Shown: positions 11,035 to 22,759, numbered from the stretch's first letter. The stretch: DNA of 64,000 nt from Membranipora membranacea (GCA_914767715.1 OU612075.1:5392001-5456000); one strand, 5' to 3'. Program-made: numbers and translations. Notes: generated by a model from the letters alone, not told the origin.

Positions 11035-11664
11035 GTAAGTAAAAAGGCTCTTTGAATTTTAAAGACAACTTCAAATTTTTCAAAGACAGCTCAACAATTA
11101 TCTCACCAACAACTCTTAGCTCAATTCACATACCTTTACAAATTGCTTTTATTTCCTTTCTTCACTTGGGACATAACAAAAAGCATTATCTTTTTCGTAA
11201 AAATGATTATGATGCCAATAAAAGTAATACAAAAAAAAACTACTGCTGCCACTCAGACAATGTTGTGCCTTCAGAATTCTGTATACAAAAAACTAACAAA
11301 ATGAGGTTGCAATCTCAGCCTAATTGGCAAAAAGTTTGCGAAAAATTATCCTCAAAAACACAGTATGAAATCAACGACCTAGCTGAAATAGTGACAATAT
11401 TATTGTCTTACAAGTCATGAGTCATGACTGCATTCTTTTTAGCTACATATGGTGTGCCCTGTACCGCTTTGTTAAGCTTTCGATCTCGCTTGGGTTCATT
11501 TAAACAAAGTCGGGATAGAAACTCGGACTTCAGGCTCCACCATCTAGTTGCATAAGAAAAAACTTTAATTTATCCTCAAACAGGGAAATGACAACAAAAC
11601 AAGAGATGGGAGTAAAAATGAGGGAGGTTTTATCTCTCAAGAAATGTTAATATTCTGCGCATTC
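11035..11664. other. No gene recognised
   Basis: An open frame of 122 codons at 11052-11420 is Asn/Lys/Ser-rich, has no domain, and is of a length expected by chance in AT-rich DNA of this size. Confidence 0.5.
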
Positions 11665-14600
11665 TCAAGAGTCAGCCGGACAGGTGAATTCTTGCAAGTT
11701 AGGACAAATCTCAGCTTCAGCATCTCTGACTATTTGTTGGAGACTCTTGGCAATCCAACATCCGCTGCGCTCTGCACATCTGAAGCATTTCTTTACTTCT
11801 TTCAAGTTCTCACTACAATAGAAACCAAATTCCCATTAGGCAAACGTTATTTGAATTGAGAGACATGTGTAGTTTTTTATAATCATATGTGTTGATTGCT
11901 GGAGAATTAATTGATATATATATATATATTGATATATAGATAAAGTGCAATTGAGCGAGAGATAGGCAAAGAAATTTAAATCAAAATCTAGATAATTGCA
12001 ATAGAAATATGAGAAAAGCAAAGGGACAGTCTGTTATAGTAATTTAAACATAGAAATTGAATATTAAAGACTTTGTTTGAGGCTGCTCTTTTGTATCACA
12101 TCTTATTCTGCATATTTTATTCTATCATGTGAGCGATTTTCAGCTTAGAATCCAAATATTGAGGAAGTTATGGCCTCTCAAACTTCCAAGGTGACGGCAA
12201 TTTATCGGCAGTAAGAATCAGCCGGCAATCCCTAGGGTACGTCACAACCAGCTAACCTAGTTGGTCCAAGTGGTGTGATGGTAGCGTCGTTGCCTATTGG
12301 TATGGGGACCCGGGTCGATTCCCACCCAGGTCCGAATTTTGATCAAGACCTTATCTTTTTGATTATTAGTGTATTAACTAATAACTCATAATGTCTATGT
12401 CACATGTCTATGGTTGTGACATACCCCAGGGGAAACATCCGCTTATTCCCAATGCCGATTGAAGGCAATCACCCTGGAAGTTTGAGAGGCCATAACTTCC
12501 TCAATATTTGGATTCTAAAGCTGAAAATCGCTCACATGATAGAATAAAATATCGAGAATAAGATGTGATACAAAAGAGCAGCCTCAAACAAAGTCTTTAA
12601 AGCACAAGAAGTATTCTCCTTGACTTACCACAAAAACTTTGGTGCGATGCCATCTTCTAGAGGACCGACCGTAAGAGAGAAACAGGATGGTAAGAGCTCA
12701 CAGCCTGGAAGTAAGAAAAAACAATTATAAAAAAATCACACGCATAAAATGGCAGCACTGTAATCTGACCTAAACGAAAAGGAACACCAAATCTCTTATC
12801 ACACAAAAAGAATATATTTACTGTCTTCTGCCAAAACTTCTTTTGAGCTCAAAACTGTCATCATTTAATTATTAAACTATGATTTTACTATATATAATCG
12901 ACCGTGCTGATGATATGAATATTGCTACAGGGACCTGGTGGACTGCAATTACTGAGCAGAGGTAGAAGCAAAAGGAGCCACTCAGATGCCCTGCATTAAT
13001 GTGATGTGGGAACATGCTTCTCACCTTCTCCAACAAATGGTAGATCACATTGAGTTTCTGTCTTTTGGATAGAAATTCTTTGGGCTATGCCCAGTAATCT
13101 TGCAACCGGGTCTTTGACAATACAGTTATGTACTGTATCGTTAACTATTTTGTTTGCCCTGTAATATTAAATAGTATGAGATTATTATTATTATTTATCA
13201 TGAGTACAAGAAAATTGGTTTGTAAGAAAATTCTTTAGGTCATCATCTGACAAGCCTCAATTATTCATGGTTTTATGGTGACCTCATTTTACGATGCCCT
13301 GTAATATTAAATAGTATGATATTATTATTATATCATGAGTACAAGAAAATTGGTTTGTACGAAAATTCTTTAGGAAGTCATCATCTGACATGCCTCAATT
13401 ATTTATGGTTTTATGGTGACCTCATTTTACAAAGATGTATTTGTTTTGAGAGAGGAAATAACTTGTTACAGACAGAGAACCCTAATGGTTGTGAAATATA
13501 AATTTATGCCGGTGTAGTATTGTAAACTGGCTACCATGCAAAAACAACGCAGGGACTCGTTACAATATTGTTAACTGTCTCCCCCCTATCGTAACGAGCC
13601 CCCCCCCCCTTATTTGCTTATTGGCCTATCTCCAGGGCCCATTCATTTATGAGAATTCTCAAAGGGTCAGAGCGTCTAGCTGGTGCATACGAAGATGTTC
13701 TACCTGCCACAATGATGACCTAAGCTGTGATGTTGGAGGGTACTCCTCCAAATTATGATTGAGTGTTAAAAGCCACTCTTTCGTGAAGCACCTGATAGAT
13801 CTAGTTTAAGCACACCGGTTTTCTACTTGAGGGTCTTATGATTGAAAGAGGTCTGGTTTGCACAGAATGGTGACTGAACCAACAATGAATAGGTGAGTGT
13901 ACCACAGCCTTATGATGCCCTGCCAACTACCATTATTTCAATTTTCAAAACGACGCGTTGACACCTAAATGATGATACATTCTTGCAGGTTCAACAATCC
14001 AAATAACGCCAATGCTGCCTTTACATCAAGCTGAAACCAAATTTTGGCTCCACACAAAGATGATGCTATATCTGAGCGAACACAGCCACCCCAACAGTTT
14101 GTTAATGATTGTACTTTCTTTTAAACTTTCAGGCGGCATCATATGATTTGACACTAATACAAAAGCTGATATTGATAAGAAAACTTACGCTGCGCAATCC
14201 CCATTCCTGCGGAAGTCATTGAGCTCCTTGAATCGCACTTTGTTGAGTTCAATTTCACAGACTGTGATAAAGAAAGAAAAAATAATCAGCGTATACCAAT
14301 TTTGATCCAAGCCATTTCTTTGTATGTCATAAGAAAAGACACCTGTGTTTATTATCAGAGTTTGTACCACAGTATCGTACATTTCAAGAGTATTCTGTTG
14401 AAATGATCAGTGATGATAGATGATAGAAATGATAGATTACCTACCTAATGGCCCACAACCTTCACAGGCTACCTCTTGAGATCGCTCACAGACACAAGTA
14501 TCCACACTAAATCTGAGTCCTGAAGGGCAGCTGTGGGTGTGAGTGAGCTTTGTATGGTTATCATACTGAGTAAACTTTTCACAGTTCTCTTCTGCTAACT

Positions 14601-15061
14601 GTATGTATTCATTGCCATCGCTCTGGCAGTCACAGTTCTGTACTAAAAATGTGAGAAATTGTAAAGTGATTTTAATATCTTTCTCACAGTTTTATAGCGG
14701 GACGGAAACAGTCCCTTGAGCTCGCCCTGGACCTACAGTATCTTCCTCGCCTGTGGAAGCTGGATGGAAGTTGATTGTTTGATTTCTGTACCCTTGGCGG
14801 CTCTGCCGTCGGTGACTTCACAGTGCTGAACGGGGCTGTCATAGCTCAGATTCGAACTATCTGCTGAGCCACTTTGTATAATTTATAGTCACTTTTTAAA
14901 ACCTTATTCTTCTAGTCATAATGAGACAATAAACGCTAACAAAAAAAATTGTTGTTTGCCATAAACAATATTGTATGACTCTCACCTGTCTTTATGCCTG
15001 TCGTATGTGAAGGTAAAAACAGTACAGCGATTATCAGAAGTGCCCCAGTCTGTGCCTTCAT
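11665..15061 (-). CDS. Secreted cysteine-rich protein with chitin-binding-like domain, five exons
   Basis: Exons on the minus strand: 15061-14986, 14642-14445, 14261-14189, 12704-12629, 11812-11665. Exon 1 starts at ATG and encodes a signal peptide (MKAQTGALLIIAVLFLPSHTTG). Exon 2 has the spacing of a type-2 chitin-binding (peritrophin, CBM14) domain: DCQSDGNEYIQLAEENC, EKFTQYDNH, CPSGLRFSVDTCVC; the usual third Cys is replaced, so binding is inferred only. Exon 3 reads VCEIELNKVRFKELNDF...GDC; exon 4 CELLPSC...PKFL; exon 5 CENLKEVKKCFRCAE...EFTCPADS then stop. Junctions 1/2, 2/3 and 4/5 are in phase with GT/AG borders. Junction 3/4 is not (2+2 nt), so one exon of length 3n+2 is missing from my model, or the gene is broken there. 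A 529-bp MITE sits in intron 4. Role if intact: extracellular chitin-associated protein. Confidence 0.6.
12068..12596. mobile_element. MITE with about 130-bp inverted arms and TTAA target duplication
   Basis: TTAA flanks both ends (12064-12067 and 12597-12600). The left arm starts AGACTTTGTTTGAGGCTGCT and the right arm ends with its complement. The arms stay nearly identical for about 130 bp (ATTTTATTCTATCATGTGAGC, AGAATCCAAATATTGAGGAAG, TATGGCCTCTCAAACTTCCA). TTAA duplications point to piggyBac or Kolobok mobilisation. There is no open frame; the centre contains a tRNA-like segment (12262-12334). The element lies in intron 4 of the secreted-protein gene. Confidence 0.92.
12262..12334 (+). 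other. tRNA-like segment in the MITE core
   Basis: A-box-like GTGGTGTGATGGTAGCG (12270-12287), then B-box GGGTCGATTCCC (12311-12323) and a closing CCCAGGTCCG that could pair weakly with the upstream GGTCCAAG. Looks like the head of a tRNA-derived SINE, perhaps Gly- or Glu-like. It would give the foldback element an internal RNA polymerase III promoter. Confidence 0.55.
13156..13432. repeat. Tandem duplication, 140-bp period
   Basis: Two copies starting GCCCTGTAATATTAAATAGTA at 13156 and 13296 share the whole unit (ATTATTATTAT tract, TCATGAGTACAAGAAAATTGG, CATCATCTGACA, GGTTTTATGGTGACCTCATTTTAC), differing by small indels. Intronic to the minus-strand gene. A poly-C run at 13600-13611 follows. 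Confidence 0.92.
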
Positions 15062-15310
15062 ATTGAGGAATTCAATATTTCAATGAATGCTGTGCTTTAT
15101 TGTGATGCAGGCCCAAAATTAAGGTGTATGCATGCATGGCTAAACTAGTCGTTACCACAAATTGATTGGCTAATATTATCATACCAAACCTCATTATCAT
15201 AACAACCCTCACAAATCCCTGGGGCACTCTTCAATAAAGTAAACAGTCCCGGGAACACTCTACAATAGCGTCATGCCTATTATGAGCATTCCCCACCCTA
15301 TTGTAGAGAG

Positions 15311-15560
15311 CCTGGGATTCAGGCCAACAATGAGGCCCTGTCTGTATGATTGGTGGTGATGGATATTGCTTCTGTGGTGTTATCTACTCATGTATCACTA
15401 TTATTGTAACTTTACAAATGGACCCGTGTGCTTGTGTTTTGTTTTTGCTTTGATTGGCTGATGGGTTTTGTTTTGTTATTGTGTGGAGCTAATTGCTCAT
15501 GAGTAGATAAGCTCCAAGTTGTTGGACTGCATACCAGTCTATACATTAGAGTCTAATGTA
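15311..15560 (-). repeat. Dispersed repeat, copy 2 (inverted relative to 4050-4321)
   Basis: Reverse complement matches 4050-4321 through GTCCAACAA, CTCCACACAATAACAAA, AGTGATACATG.GTAGATAAC, CACAGAAGCAATAT and CATTGTTGGCCTGAATCC. No coding content is recognised. Confidence 0.7.
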
Positions 15561-16263
15561 AAGTGCCTCCTCTATAGCATCTCATCTCAAGAGACCATCT
15601 ATTACGAATCTTTCTGAAAGGGTCACATCACCTGGTCACATGCATCTGTATTGTTACACAGCCCGGAAAACACTGCCCTTATAGTGCATTTCCAACAGTT
15701 GGCAATCAATATCAGTTAGCAACACAACCATCACTGAAAAATACTAGGCGGCTGCTGATTGTGTCCGATAGCCTTTGTGTTATGATAATATTAGTTGTTG
15801 ATTTCATATGGATGAAGTGAAATGTATGCAACGTAACAGGTGATTTGTGTTTCACAGTTACCATGGGCTGCACAAAATCAATCCCCCTCCTCACCCGACA
15901 CATATCTGAAACTCTAATTTTATACAGCATTTGTGTGCGAGTTCAGACAAAGCTAATGCCCTCTGAGCGAGTGTAAAATTAACTTTAAGAGTACCCGACA
16001 ATCACAATAATAGAGTTGCTAAATAAAGCTTATCTATTCTCCTAACCTCACAATCTATTTTTATTACCGTATCAACCATTTGTGATCAATAACCAGCGAT
16101 ATTGCGCAAATGTCTCGTGGTACCCTGCTTACTTCAGACGAGGTTTTCGAACAAAGATTTTGTCTCACAGTACCCTTTGGGGTGTCTCATAGTACCCACT
16201 AATTTTCAAAGTTGGTACTGTGAACCACTTTTCTATATTGTCTTCTAGTGTTGAGTCTATTAG
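15561..16263. other. No gene recognised
   Basis: Only short open frames. It may hold the 5' region of the LINE that starts near 16260. Confidence 0.4.
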
Positions 16264-16975
16264 GTGCTGAATAGGATTGATACCATGGAGAGAAAGCAGA
16301 AAGAAACTGAAGATAAGCAGACTGAGATGGAAAAATGCCTTAACTTCTATGGTGACGAGATCCAGTCACAGTTGAAAACAGAACTTGCAGCCATTAAAAC
16401 GGAGAAGATGAAGGAAACGGAGGCAAGTGCGGTGAAAGTAAAACAGGATGACGAGATGCAGCTGCAGGTGAATAAGCTTCAACAAGATCGTCACCTGAAA
16501 CAATTGAGGATAACGGGAATACCCTTTACAACTGCTGAGAACCTGACACTGATCATAGAGAAGCTGGCTGAACTGATGAAGGTCGACAACTTTGCTAGAA
16601 ATGAGATTGATTCAGTCTACCGCGGAAAAGTAAACAACCCTACCACAAACCTCTCCATATTCAAGAGATGACTTCTATGACGGGTGTAAGCAGATTGGTC
16701 ACAACAGCATCACAACTGACAGCCTGGGTATGTCAACCAAATCCAAAATATTCATCAATGAGTATTTAAATCCGGCTGAGCAAAAACTCTTCTACCTAGC
16801 AAGACAGAAACACGCTGAACATCATTACAAATATACATGGATCTACCACAATCAAGTATTCATGCGTAAGGAGAAGTCGTCTGACCTCATTAAAATTGTT
16901 GATGAAACAACGCTAGACTTTTTAAAAGGGGAGATAAAACTATATGTAATAATTACAGACCCATTTCAATTTTAA
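16264..16975 (+). pseudogene. LINE ORF1 (coiled-coil RNA-binding type), broken
   Basis: First part (16264-16671): Lys/Glu-rich heptads (MERKQKETEDKQTEMEK...), then LKQLRITGIPF, typical of the coiled coil and RRM start of L1/Nimb-type ORF1. After a break the frame resumes at 16730 with KSKIFINEYLNPAEQKLFYLA and KYTWIYHNQVFMRKEKSS, the C-terminal domain of the same ORF1 class. Position directly ahead of RT debris supports it. The frame break near 16672 and the lack of a clean ORF2 show it is dead. Confidence 0.8.
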
Positions 16976-18110
16976 ATTTGACATCGAAAGTTTAAGAAAA
17001 AACTCCTAATATCAATGCAAATCAGAGAGTATCTGGATTGCAAAAAATTACTCACAAATTACCAATTTGGCTTTAGATCAAAGCGCAGTACAACTGACGC
17101 AATCAGTATTATAATCGAACAACTTTACAACAATTTTAATGATAGAGGCATCACCCAGGGTGTGTTTTTAGATTTTTTTAAAAGCTTTTGATACAATAAA
17201 TCACACCATTCTTATCAGTAAACGGAATTTCCTTTCCATCTTGTCGACTTTTAGAAAATTATCTTTTTAAACAGAAAACAGTTTGTCTTGGTAAATAATG
17301 TTGAGTCAGGTTGATTGCTAGCCAAGATTGGTGTTCCCCAGGGTTCGGTTCTCGGGCCACTTTAACTTTTAATTTATATTGTAGACCTTTTATATGCAGC
17401 ACCTGATCTAAATTATATACTTATGCTGATGATAGAAATATTTTTAGTGCTGAACCTGAAAAAGAAATTTATCTTTGATTAATGAATGGTGCATCACCAA
17501 CCGTCTTGTTATAAACTATGAGAAAACCTTTCAAGTCCTTTTTAAAGCCCAAAACAAAATTCTTAACCCTGAAGATTACAAGCTCGAATTCCGGAACTCT
17601 ATTTTAAAAGAAAAAGGAACCAGGACCAGGACTTTAGTTAGACTCCAACATAACTTTCCATGAGCATTTTAAAAGCCTAAAAAAGAAATTAAATATAACT
17701 CTGATGATGATGCGAGCACTCCGTCCAGCCATTGACCAAAAGTCAATGGTTGACATATATTACAGCTTTTTCTATCCTCATTTGATATACGGAGTAGAGT
17801 TCATACTGACCAACACCGACAAAAAATGCTCTGCGAATCATTAAGGGAATGGGACCAGGGGGTCACATTTCCAGTCATTTTGAAAAACTTAAAACCATGC
17901 CATTGCAAATGCTTTTGGAATACAGAACTTCAAAAATTTTATATAAATCATATTCAATTCAAGATATTTTAAATATGAAAACAAACCAAAAGTACAACAC
18001 TAGATCCAACAAACTTAAAATTATCAAGACCAACAACAAGCGCAGAGAGAGGTCCTTGTTGAGCAATGGCATAGCCTTGTTAAACAAGTACCTTTTGGGA
18101 GTCTGGACGA
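16976..18110 (+). pseudogene. LINE reverse transcriptase debris
   Basis: Fragments in several frames: YQFGFRSKRSTTDAI (about 17060), GVFLDFFKSF (about 17160), GVPQGSVLGPL (about 17330), YADD (about 17421), EWCITNRLVINYEKT (about 17480) and the C-terminal tail MPLQMLLEYRTSKILYKSY...TRSNKLKI (17895-18025). Many frameshifts. No endonuclease was seen between ORF1 and RT, so the middle is deleted or unreadable. This is a different, older family from those at 5.4, 26.5 and 59.9 kb. Confidence 0.8.
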
Positions 18111-18776
18111 GGCCAGGGTGCGATCTCACAGTTGGGCTGGCGGGGCGTCTCTGGTCGTGCGGTGAATAGCGGGTACGGTGGGCATGTTTTGTCTGGGCTT
18201 TTCATGATGTTCGTGTGGTGTTTTTGTAATTAGTTGGAGGGTTGGTCGCCACCCTAGTCACAGACTATCTGGCTGACCCATGCTTTTATTTACTTTCTTT
18301 GAACATTAAATTTTACCAGTTATAACACAGTACTGTGTTTTTAAATAACTGAGCCTTGTCACATTGCTCAAGAAAAAATGAGTTCTTTAAGTGTAAAAAA
18401 CTCTGTATTTCTTACCTCAATGATTAACACTATAGCTGGGGGTTTCCCTATAGGAGGGGGGCGACTAATACGCCATTTCCTGTTTAACCCCCTATAAGTT
18501 AGAATTAAACATTTAAGTAAGTACAGTGAGTTGCTGGAGAACAGCATGGGCAGGGCAAGAACTTTATAGGAGGAAATTCGGCCTCGATACTTTAAAAAGG
18601 CGGAAAATTTAGCACCAAAGGAGAGGAGTTTATAACGGAACTCCCTTTCGCCAAATACGCAGCCCAATAAAGTATCAGTTATGTTTAACATAATTTAAGT
18701 AGGCATCTGATTTCCACCTGCCGTGAACCTGTATCTGAGCTGTGGTCCATCCTCTCTTTCTAGCCCAAGAAGCCCC
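18111..18776. other. No gene recognised
   Basis: A moderately GC-rich patch at 18110-18290 may be LINE 3' UTR. The 107-codon minus-strand frame at 18368-18691 has no domain I recognise. Confidence 0.4.
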
Positions 18777-18880
18777 TCCATGGCGGGTGGATGGGGACCT
18801 GCAGAGACAGACTTCATGGGCCACCGTGCTTCAGTTAGTCGAGTCGGTGAGAGTTGATGTAAAACGATCGCGATCAGAAT
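18777..18880 (+). repeat. Repeat block shared with 52899-52995
   Basis: CATGGGCCACCGTGCTTCAG and TTAGTCGAGTCGGTGA are identical in both places, with the same TGATGGGGACC lead and GATGTAA.ACG.TCGC tail. In both copies it precedes the two-exon unknown gene (18979-19464 and 54406-54887), so it may be part of its 5' region. Confidence 0.8.
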
Positions 18881-18978
18881 AAAAGGAAGACATAAAAAAC
18901 ATCGGCATGCAACTCACCCTTATGCAATGACTTGCTAGGTTGCTTTTTTTTGCCTTTGATATTCTAAAGCTATTATAG

Positions 18979-19464
18979 AGCCTCAGTCCTCCGCATATAG
19001 CATGCTAGAACATGCTGCGAAGAACTTAAATACCTCTTCAGTCTTCAAGGTTTGTAGTATAACAACGAAGTTTTACCGTTCATGAAAAGTTTCTTTTGTG
19101 CAACTACGTGAACAAAGAAAAAGGTGGCCAATTAGACATGGTAAAACCAAGTTTCTAATGTAGTCAATCCTGCTGTAAATATATACCCTTGACATACCAC
19201 GACTATTATCCTTGGACACTGTAATAATAAGACATGCTCAATATTTTACTGTATAGGCCAACAAGAACTTCCCAGAACTCATGGAGCTGTTGAGGTCATA
19301 CGTTAAATCGATGAAGAATTACGAGATGTTGCAAGCAGGAAGTATCCAAAGCGTATTGAGGGGAAATACTACTCCAGAAAACATAGCTTGTTTATGAAAG
19401 ATTTTAATAAAGAGATGTTGACAAGGACCCCGATGTCTTAGCCAAGAGAGACCTAAAGCATGGT
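18979..19464 (+). pseudogene. Unknown gene, two exons, copy A
   Basis: Exon 1 (18979-19049, 71 nt) reads (x)PQSSAYSMLEHAAKNLNTSSVFK; exon 2 starts after GTATAG at 19257 and begins ANKNFPELMEL. The same two exons, same lengths and splice sites, occur at 54406-54476 and 54680-54887, where exon 2 is open. Here exon 2 has frameshifts after LLRS but keeps SVLRGNTTPEN. I do not recognise the family. It sits just upstream of Harbinger exons, so it may be an accessory protein of a Harbinger-type element. Confidence 0.55.
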
Positions 19465-19569
19465 ATATCTGTTTTTATTATTTAAAATATAACTATATGG
19501 ACCAGTGGAAACATCTCAAAATGTTAGTTAAAAGAGGATACTTATTAGACCTGGGGGTAGTTCTATTTA

Positions 19570-20970
19570 GAACCATGGGTCTCCCTATGATGTACCAGTA
19601 CCCGAGATTCAACGAAGAAACCCTAATCAAAGATTGTTCAGGGAGCGAGTAGATGATCTTGATAAAGTTACAGCCACAGAATTCTTCCAGCAGGTTATAT
19701 CCAGATCATTACTGAAAACTACATGAAATTCTGTTGCCTCGTATCTCACCGAGAATTCCAACCAACAAAGCCATTCCCTCTAATACGCAGCTGGTGGGTG
19801 CATCGTCTACATCCCATCACGATGATGTATACGGTAGATGCAATAATGGCAAAGGTGAGTTGAAGCAAATAAACATAATCTGTAACAATTTAAATGCAAT
19901 AGTTAAGACAAAATGTACCACATAATTCTGTTGCTGAACATAAGGTCTAAGCAGAGATTATTGAGCTTAACTAGATCAAGTCAATTAAAATACCTTCTTT
20001 TTAGAATAGTGAGTTTCAAGATCAAAAACGAATTTGAATCAGTCTTAGCACGCCGGTTTTGCTCATAATCCCACAACAAGGCAATCACTTAAACTTCTGC
20101 AATTTATATCAAGTGCTCTAAACATATTTTGAGATTGATCAATTCATCTGCTATCCAGACAGAAATGAACAACAGATTATTAAACGGGGATTATATGACA
20201 TCGCTAGATTCCCAGGAGCTATTGGACTAATTGATGGAACTCATGTTAACATTGGCAATCTACCGTCGGACAAGGCCCATGTATATCTACACAGGCAAAA
20301 TACTAAGTAAGAAACATTCATAAACGCAATAAGCTATGTCATCAAGATACTCACCCCCTCCCTGATGTCTTTATAATACCTTTGTATATTTTGGGAGCTG
20401 TGACCTCTTTGAACCATTTATAACAGGAGCGGTTGACTCCGAAGTATTGAAACAGTCATCCTGAGCAAAGTGGCATTGAGACAACTTGATACCCACCTGA
20501 CCGTTTACTTATTTTCTATACTGGGAATCTATACTTGGACTTTTAAGACTTTGTTCATAATGCAACACATTATAATCTGAAGCATTCTGATAAGTGTGAA
20601 TTTGTCGTTTGTCTTTTAGAGATACCACTCCGAATCTGATGGCAGTATGTTATCACAGACGGCTATTTTGGAAGGGGTTTGCACTATATCCAGGTGCACA
20701 CCACAAAATTTCAAAGCAGCACACTGTGTGAGGACCTAGAGAATGGATCATTTGGTGAGCTCCTCCTCCCATCAGCCAGCCGGAAACCAGCTCATGCAGC
20801 TTCTAATATAAGACCTTCAGCTTTTGTAGCATATATTTATGAAACAAATGGCATAGCTCTCTTCAAACTTATGGCGGATCACATTCGTGACCATCTTGTC
20901 AAAAACTCTACGATCGACCTGGCTTTTCTGCAGCTCCTGCCAGGTTTCTGCAGTATGAGCTTGTAGTCAA
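19570..20970 (+). pseudogene. PIF/Harbinger transposase, copy A, N-terminal and central exons
   Basis: 19590-19860: decayed N-terminal exon (YPRFNEETL, LDKVTATEFFQQV in shifting frames). 20137-20307: IDQFICYPDRNEQ, GLYDIARFPGAIGLIDGTHVNIGNL, with the first catalytic D in the IDGTH motif. 20620-20760: FALYPGAHH, the equivalent of the WPGSxHD block, in a decayed frame. Introns between these match those of the copies at 37.3 and 48.5 kb base for base over long stretches, so all three come from one family, distinct from the copy at 843-2227. Stops and shifts make it non-functional. Confidence 0.85.
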
Positions 20971-21323
20971 TCCACTCACATCAACAAATCTATTATTTAA
21001 ATTATTTGTGTAGACTCAAAATCTGTCGATAGGGACATAACTGAATGTAACACCTAACATCATTCAGAGCTCAGATGTGGAACCAACTACCAAAACCAAT
21101 CAGCCTTTTTACATTCCTCCCAAGGAAAAGAGAAGGGGATGCTTGCGAATTAAAACACCTTCTATCCAGGTCAAATCCAGAAAGAAATATTAGAAAATGG
21201 ACTGTAATATATCTTGGCAAAAAGAAAAGTGTCTTCTTTTATATTCTGGTATTCACTCTTTTCCTTACAGATACCTCACTACCCATGACATGAGGCTTAG
21301 CAGTATTCAATCAATATTTCCTC

Positions 21324-22110
21324 TTGCAAACAAAGGTAAACCTTAGGCCGGACCAGCTGCTGATACCCAAGGCTAGTGATACTGGCGCTACAAATGCCAC
21401 AAAGACGAATGCCGATGGGCCAGCGAATGAAACAGACTTAAATCCATACAATATTACAACACCCTTTTATCACACTCATCACCCTGAGAAGACAGCTGCA
21501 CAAGCCGATACTGCAGGTACTCCTCTTCTCACTCATCTCACTAGCAGGACAGCTGGCATAGCTGTTACTGTGCGTCCCTCTCTCATGTCGCTCAATCTTG
21601 GCGGGGCAACAGGGTTCACTGGCGCTAAACATTTGGCAGTTACCTCAACTGATACCAACTTCAGGACTAGGCACCCTGATGGTACCACCGAACCCCACAA
21701 AGCAGTGCACTGGTAACACAATTTTGGACTTACTCGCTACCTTTTGCCCAGCAGCCCTGATGCCTTCCGACTCTATCCCCTTGAACTCTGGTGATTGGTT
21801 TGATTCATAAAAAAGGGGATACGACGCCAATGTTTATACAGATGGTTCATGAAATGATCATGGTGTTGGATCAGGTGTATATATTATTAGGAATAATAAC
21901 CATCATTTTGTACCAGATATAGAAGAGTTTCAATGCCTTGGAATTCCAAAATGCTGTCACCATTGGTCAATTTTTAGAAGGCCTGAATACTGCCATCTAT
22001 ATTGATAGTAAGGCTGTGTTGCATGAGCTTAAATCACACACTTCAAAAATAGTCTTGGAGTGATGAAACAAGCTTACATTACTTGGGCATAGAAACAAGT
22101 TGACTTAGTG
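21324..22110 (+). pseudogene. Non-LTR retrotransposon fragment with RNase H domain
   Basis: An open frame 21324-21716 is Thr/Ala/Pro-rich without a domain. From 21832 the sequence reads VYTDGS, then GVGSGVYI and, near 22000, AIYIDSKAVLHELKSH: the first catalytic Asp and IDSK helix of an RNase H domain of the kind found at the C-terminus of I/LOA/R1-group LINEs or free-standing in elements. Stops follow from about 22063. The fragment lies between the central and C-terminal exons of Harbinger copy A, an interval where copies B and C carry no such sequence, so it is an insertion. Confidence 0.65.
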
Positions 22111-22487
22111 GCAAATATTGGTTTTACCCATGACGTTTATGGTCCAAAAACACAGCCCATCACTTTGTTATATCATGCCAATTCTACAAACAAGTGAGGC
22201 AGAGATCCTTTGGTCAATCCGTCCTAAAGGAGGCAGCTAAGCCAAGTGCATGACAGTTTCAGATTTGCTCCGATTCATTCGTATTTTGGGGCACTTTGAG
22301 CAAAGATGCTAGATTAAACTCTATTTCATGGAAGGATTGATTTCAATGGGTCCCTCAAACCTGAACCCAAGTTGGTTCGGGCTATTTCGGCCAGCCTCTT
22401 CTCAAAGACACTACGAGAGAATATCAACTGAACCCAGTTTAGTATCATGTCCAACCTATAACATGTTTTGATTTCATTTTCTATTTT

Positions 22488-22759
22488 AGGCGGAGAGCTC
22501 TTTTATCTCCAGAAAGTGCTGTAGAGAGATGACAGCTTGCCTTGCCCATCACAATATTTATGTGAAAAAAAATTTACCTCTACCTCCCAACATCCTCCAT
22601 TTAAAACTGCAAGAGGGCTTATATGAAATGATACGAAATGAATACGGCGGAAGCATCACATGGTGTGAAATTGTACGAAGCCATTTTACCCAATATTATC
22701 ATATTATTAACTACTATACTGAACACTTGAGCCATATAATTTGTCTTTGCCCAGCTTAG
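22488..22759 (+). pseudogene. Harbinger copy A, C-terminal exon
   Basis: After a TTCTATTTTAG acceptor the exon reads GGELFYLQ and, one frame on, KCCREMTACLAHHNIYVKK, equivalent to the ACxxLHN block of Harbinger nucleases (compare AKCCRVVVACFAMHNFCE at 51217). A frame change between the two parts shows decay. Parts of this exon and its downstream flank recur at 35505-35880 and 38330-38490. Confidence 0.75.

Noticed and set aside
11052-11420. 122-codon open frame as a gene
   Set aside because: Length is within chance expectation for AT-rich sequence of this size, with no domain and no homologue in the window.
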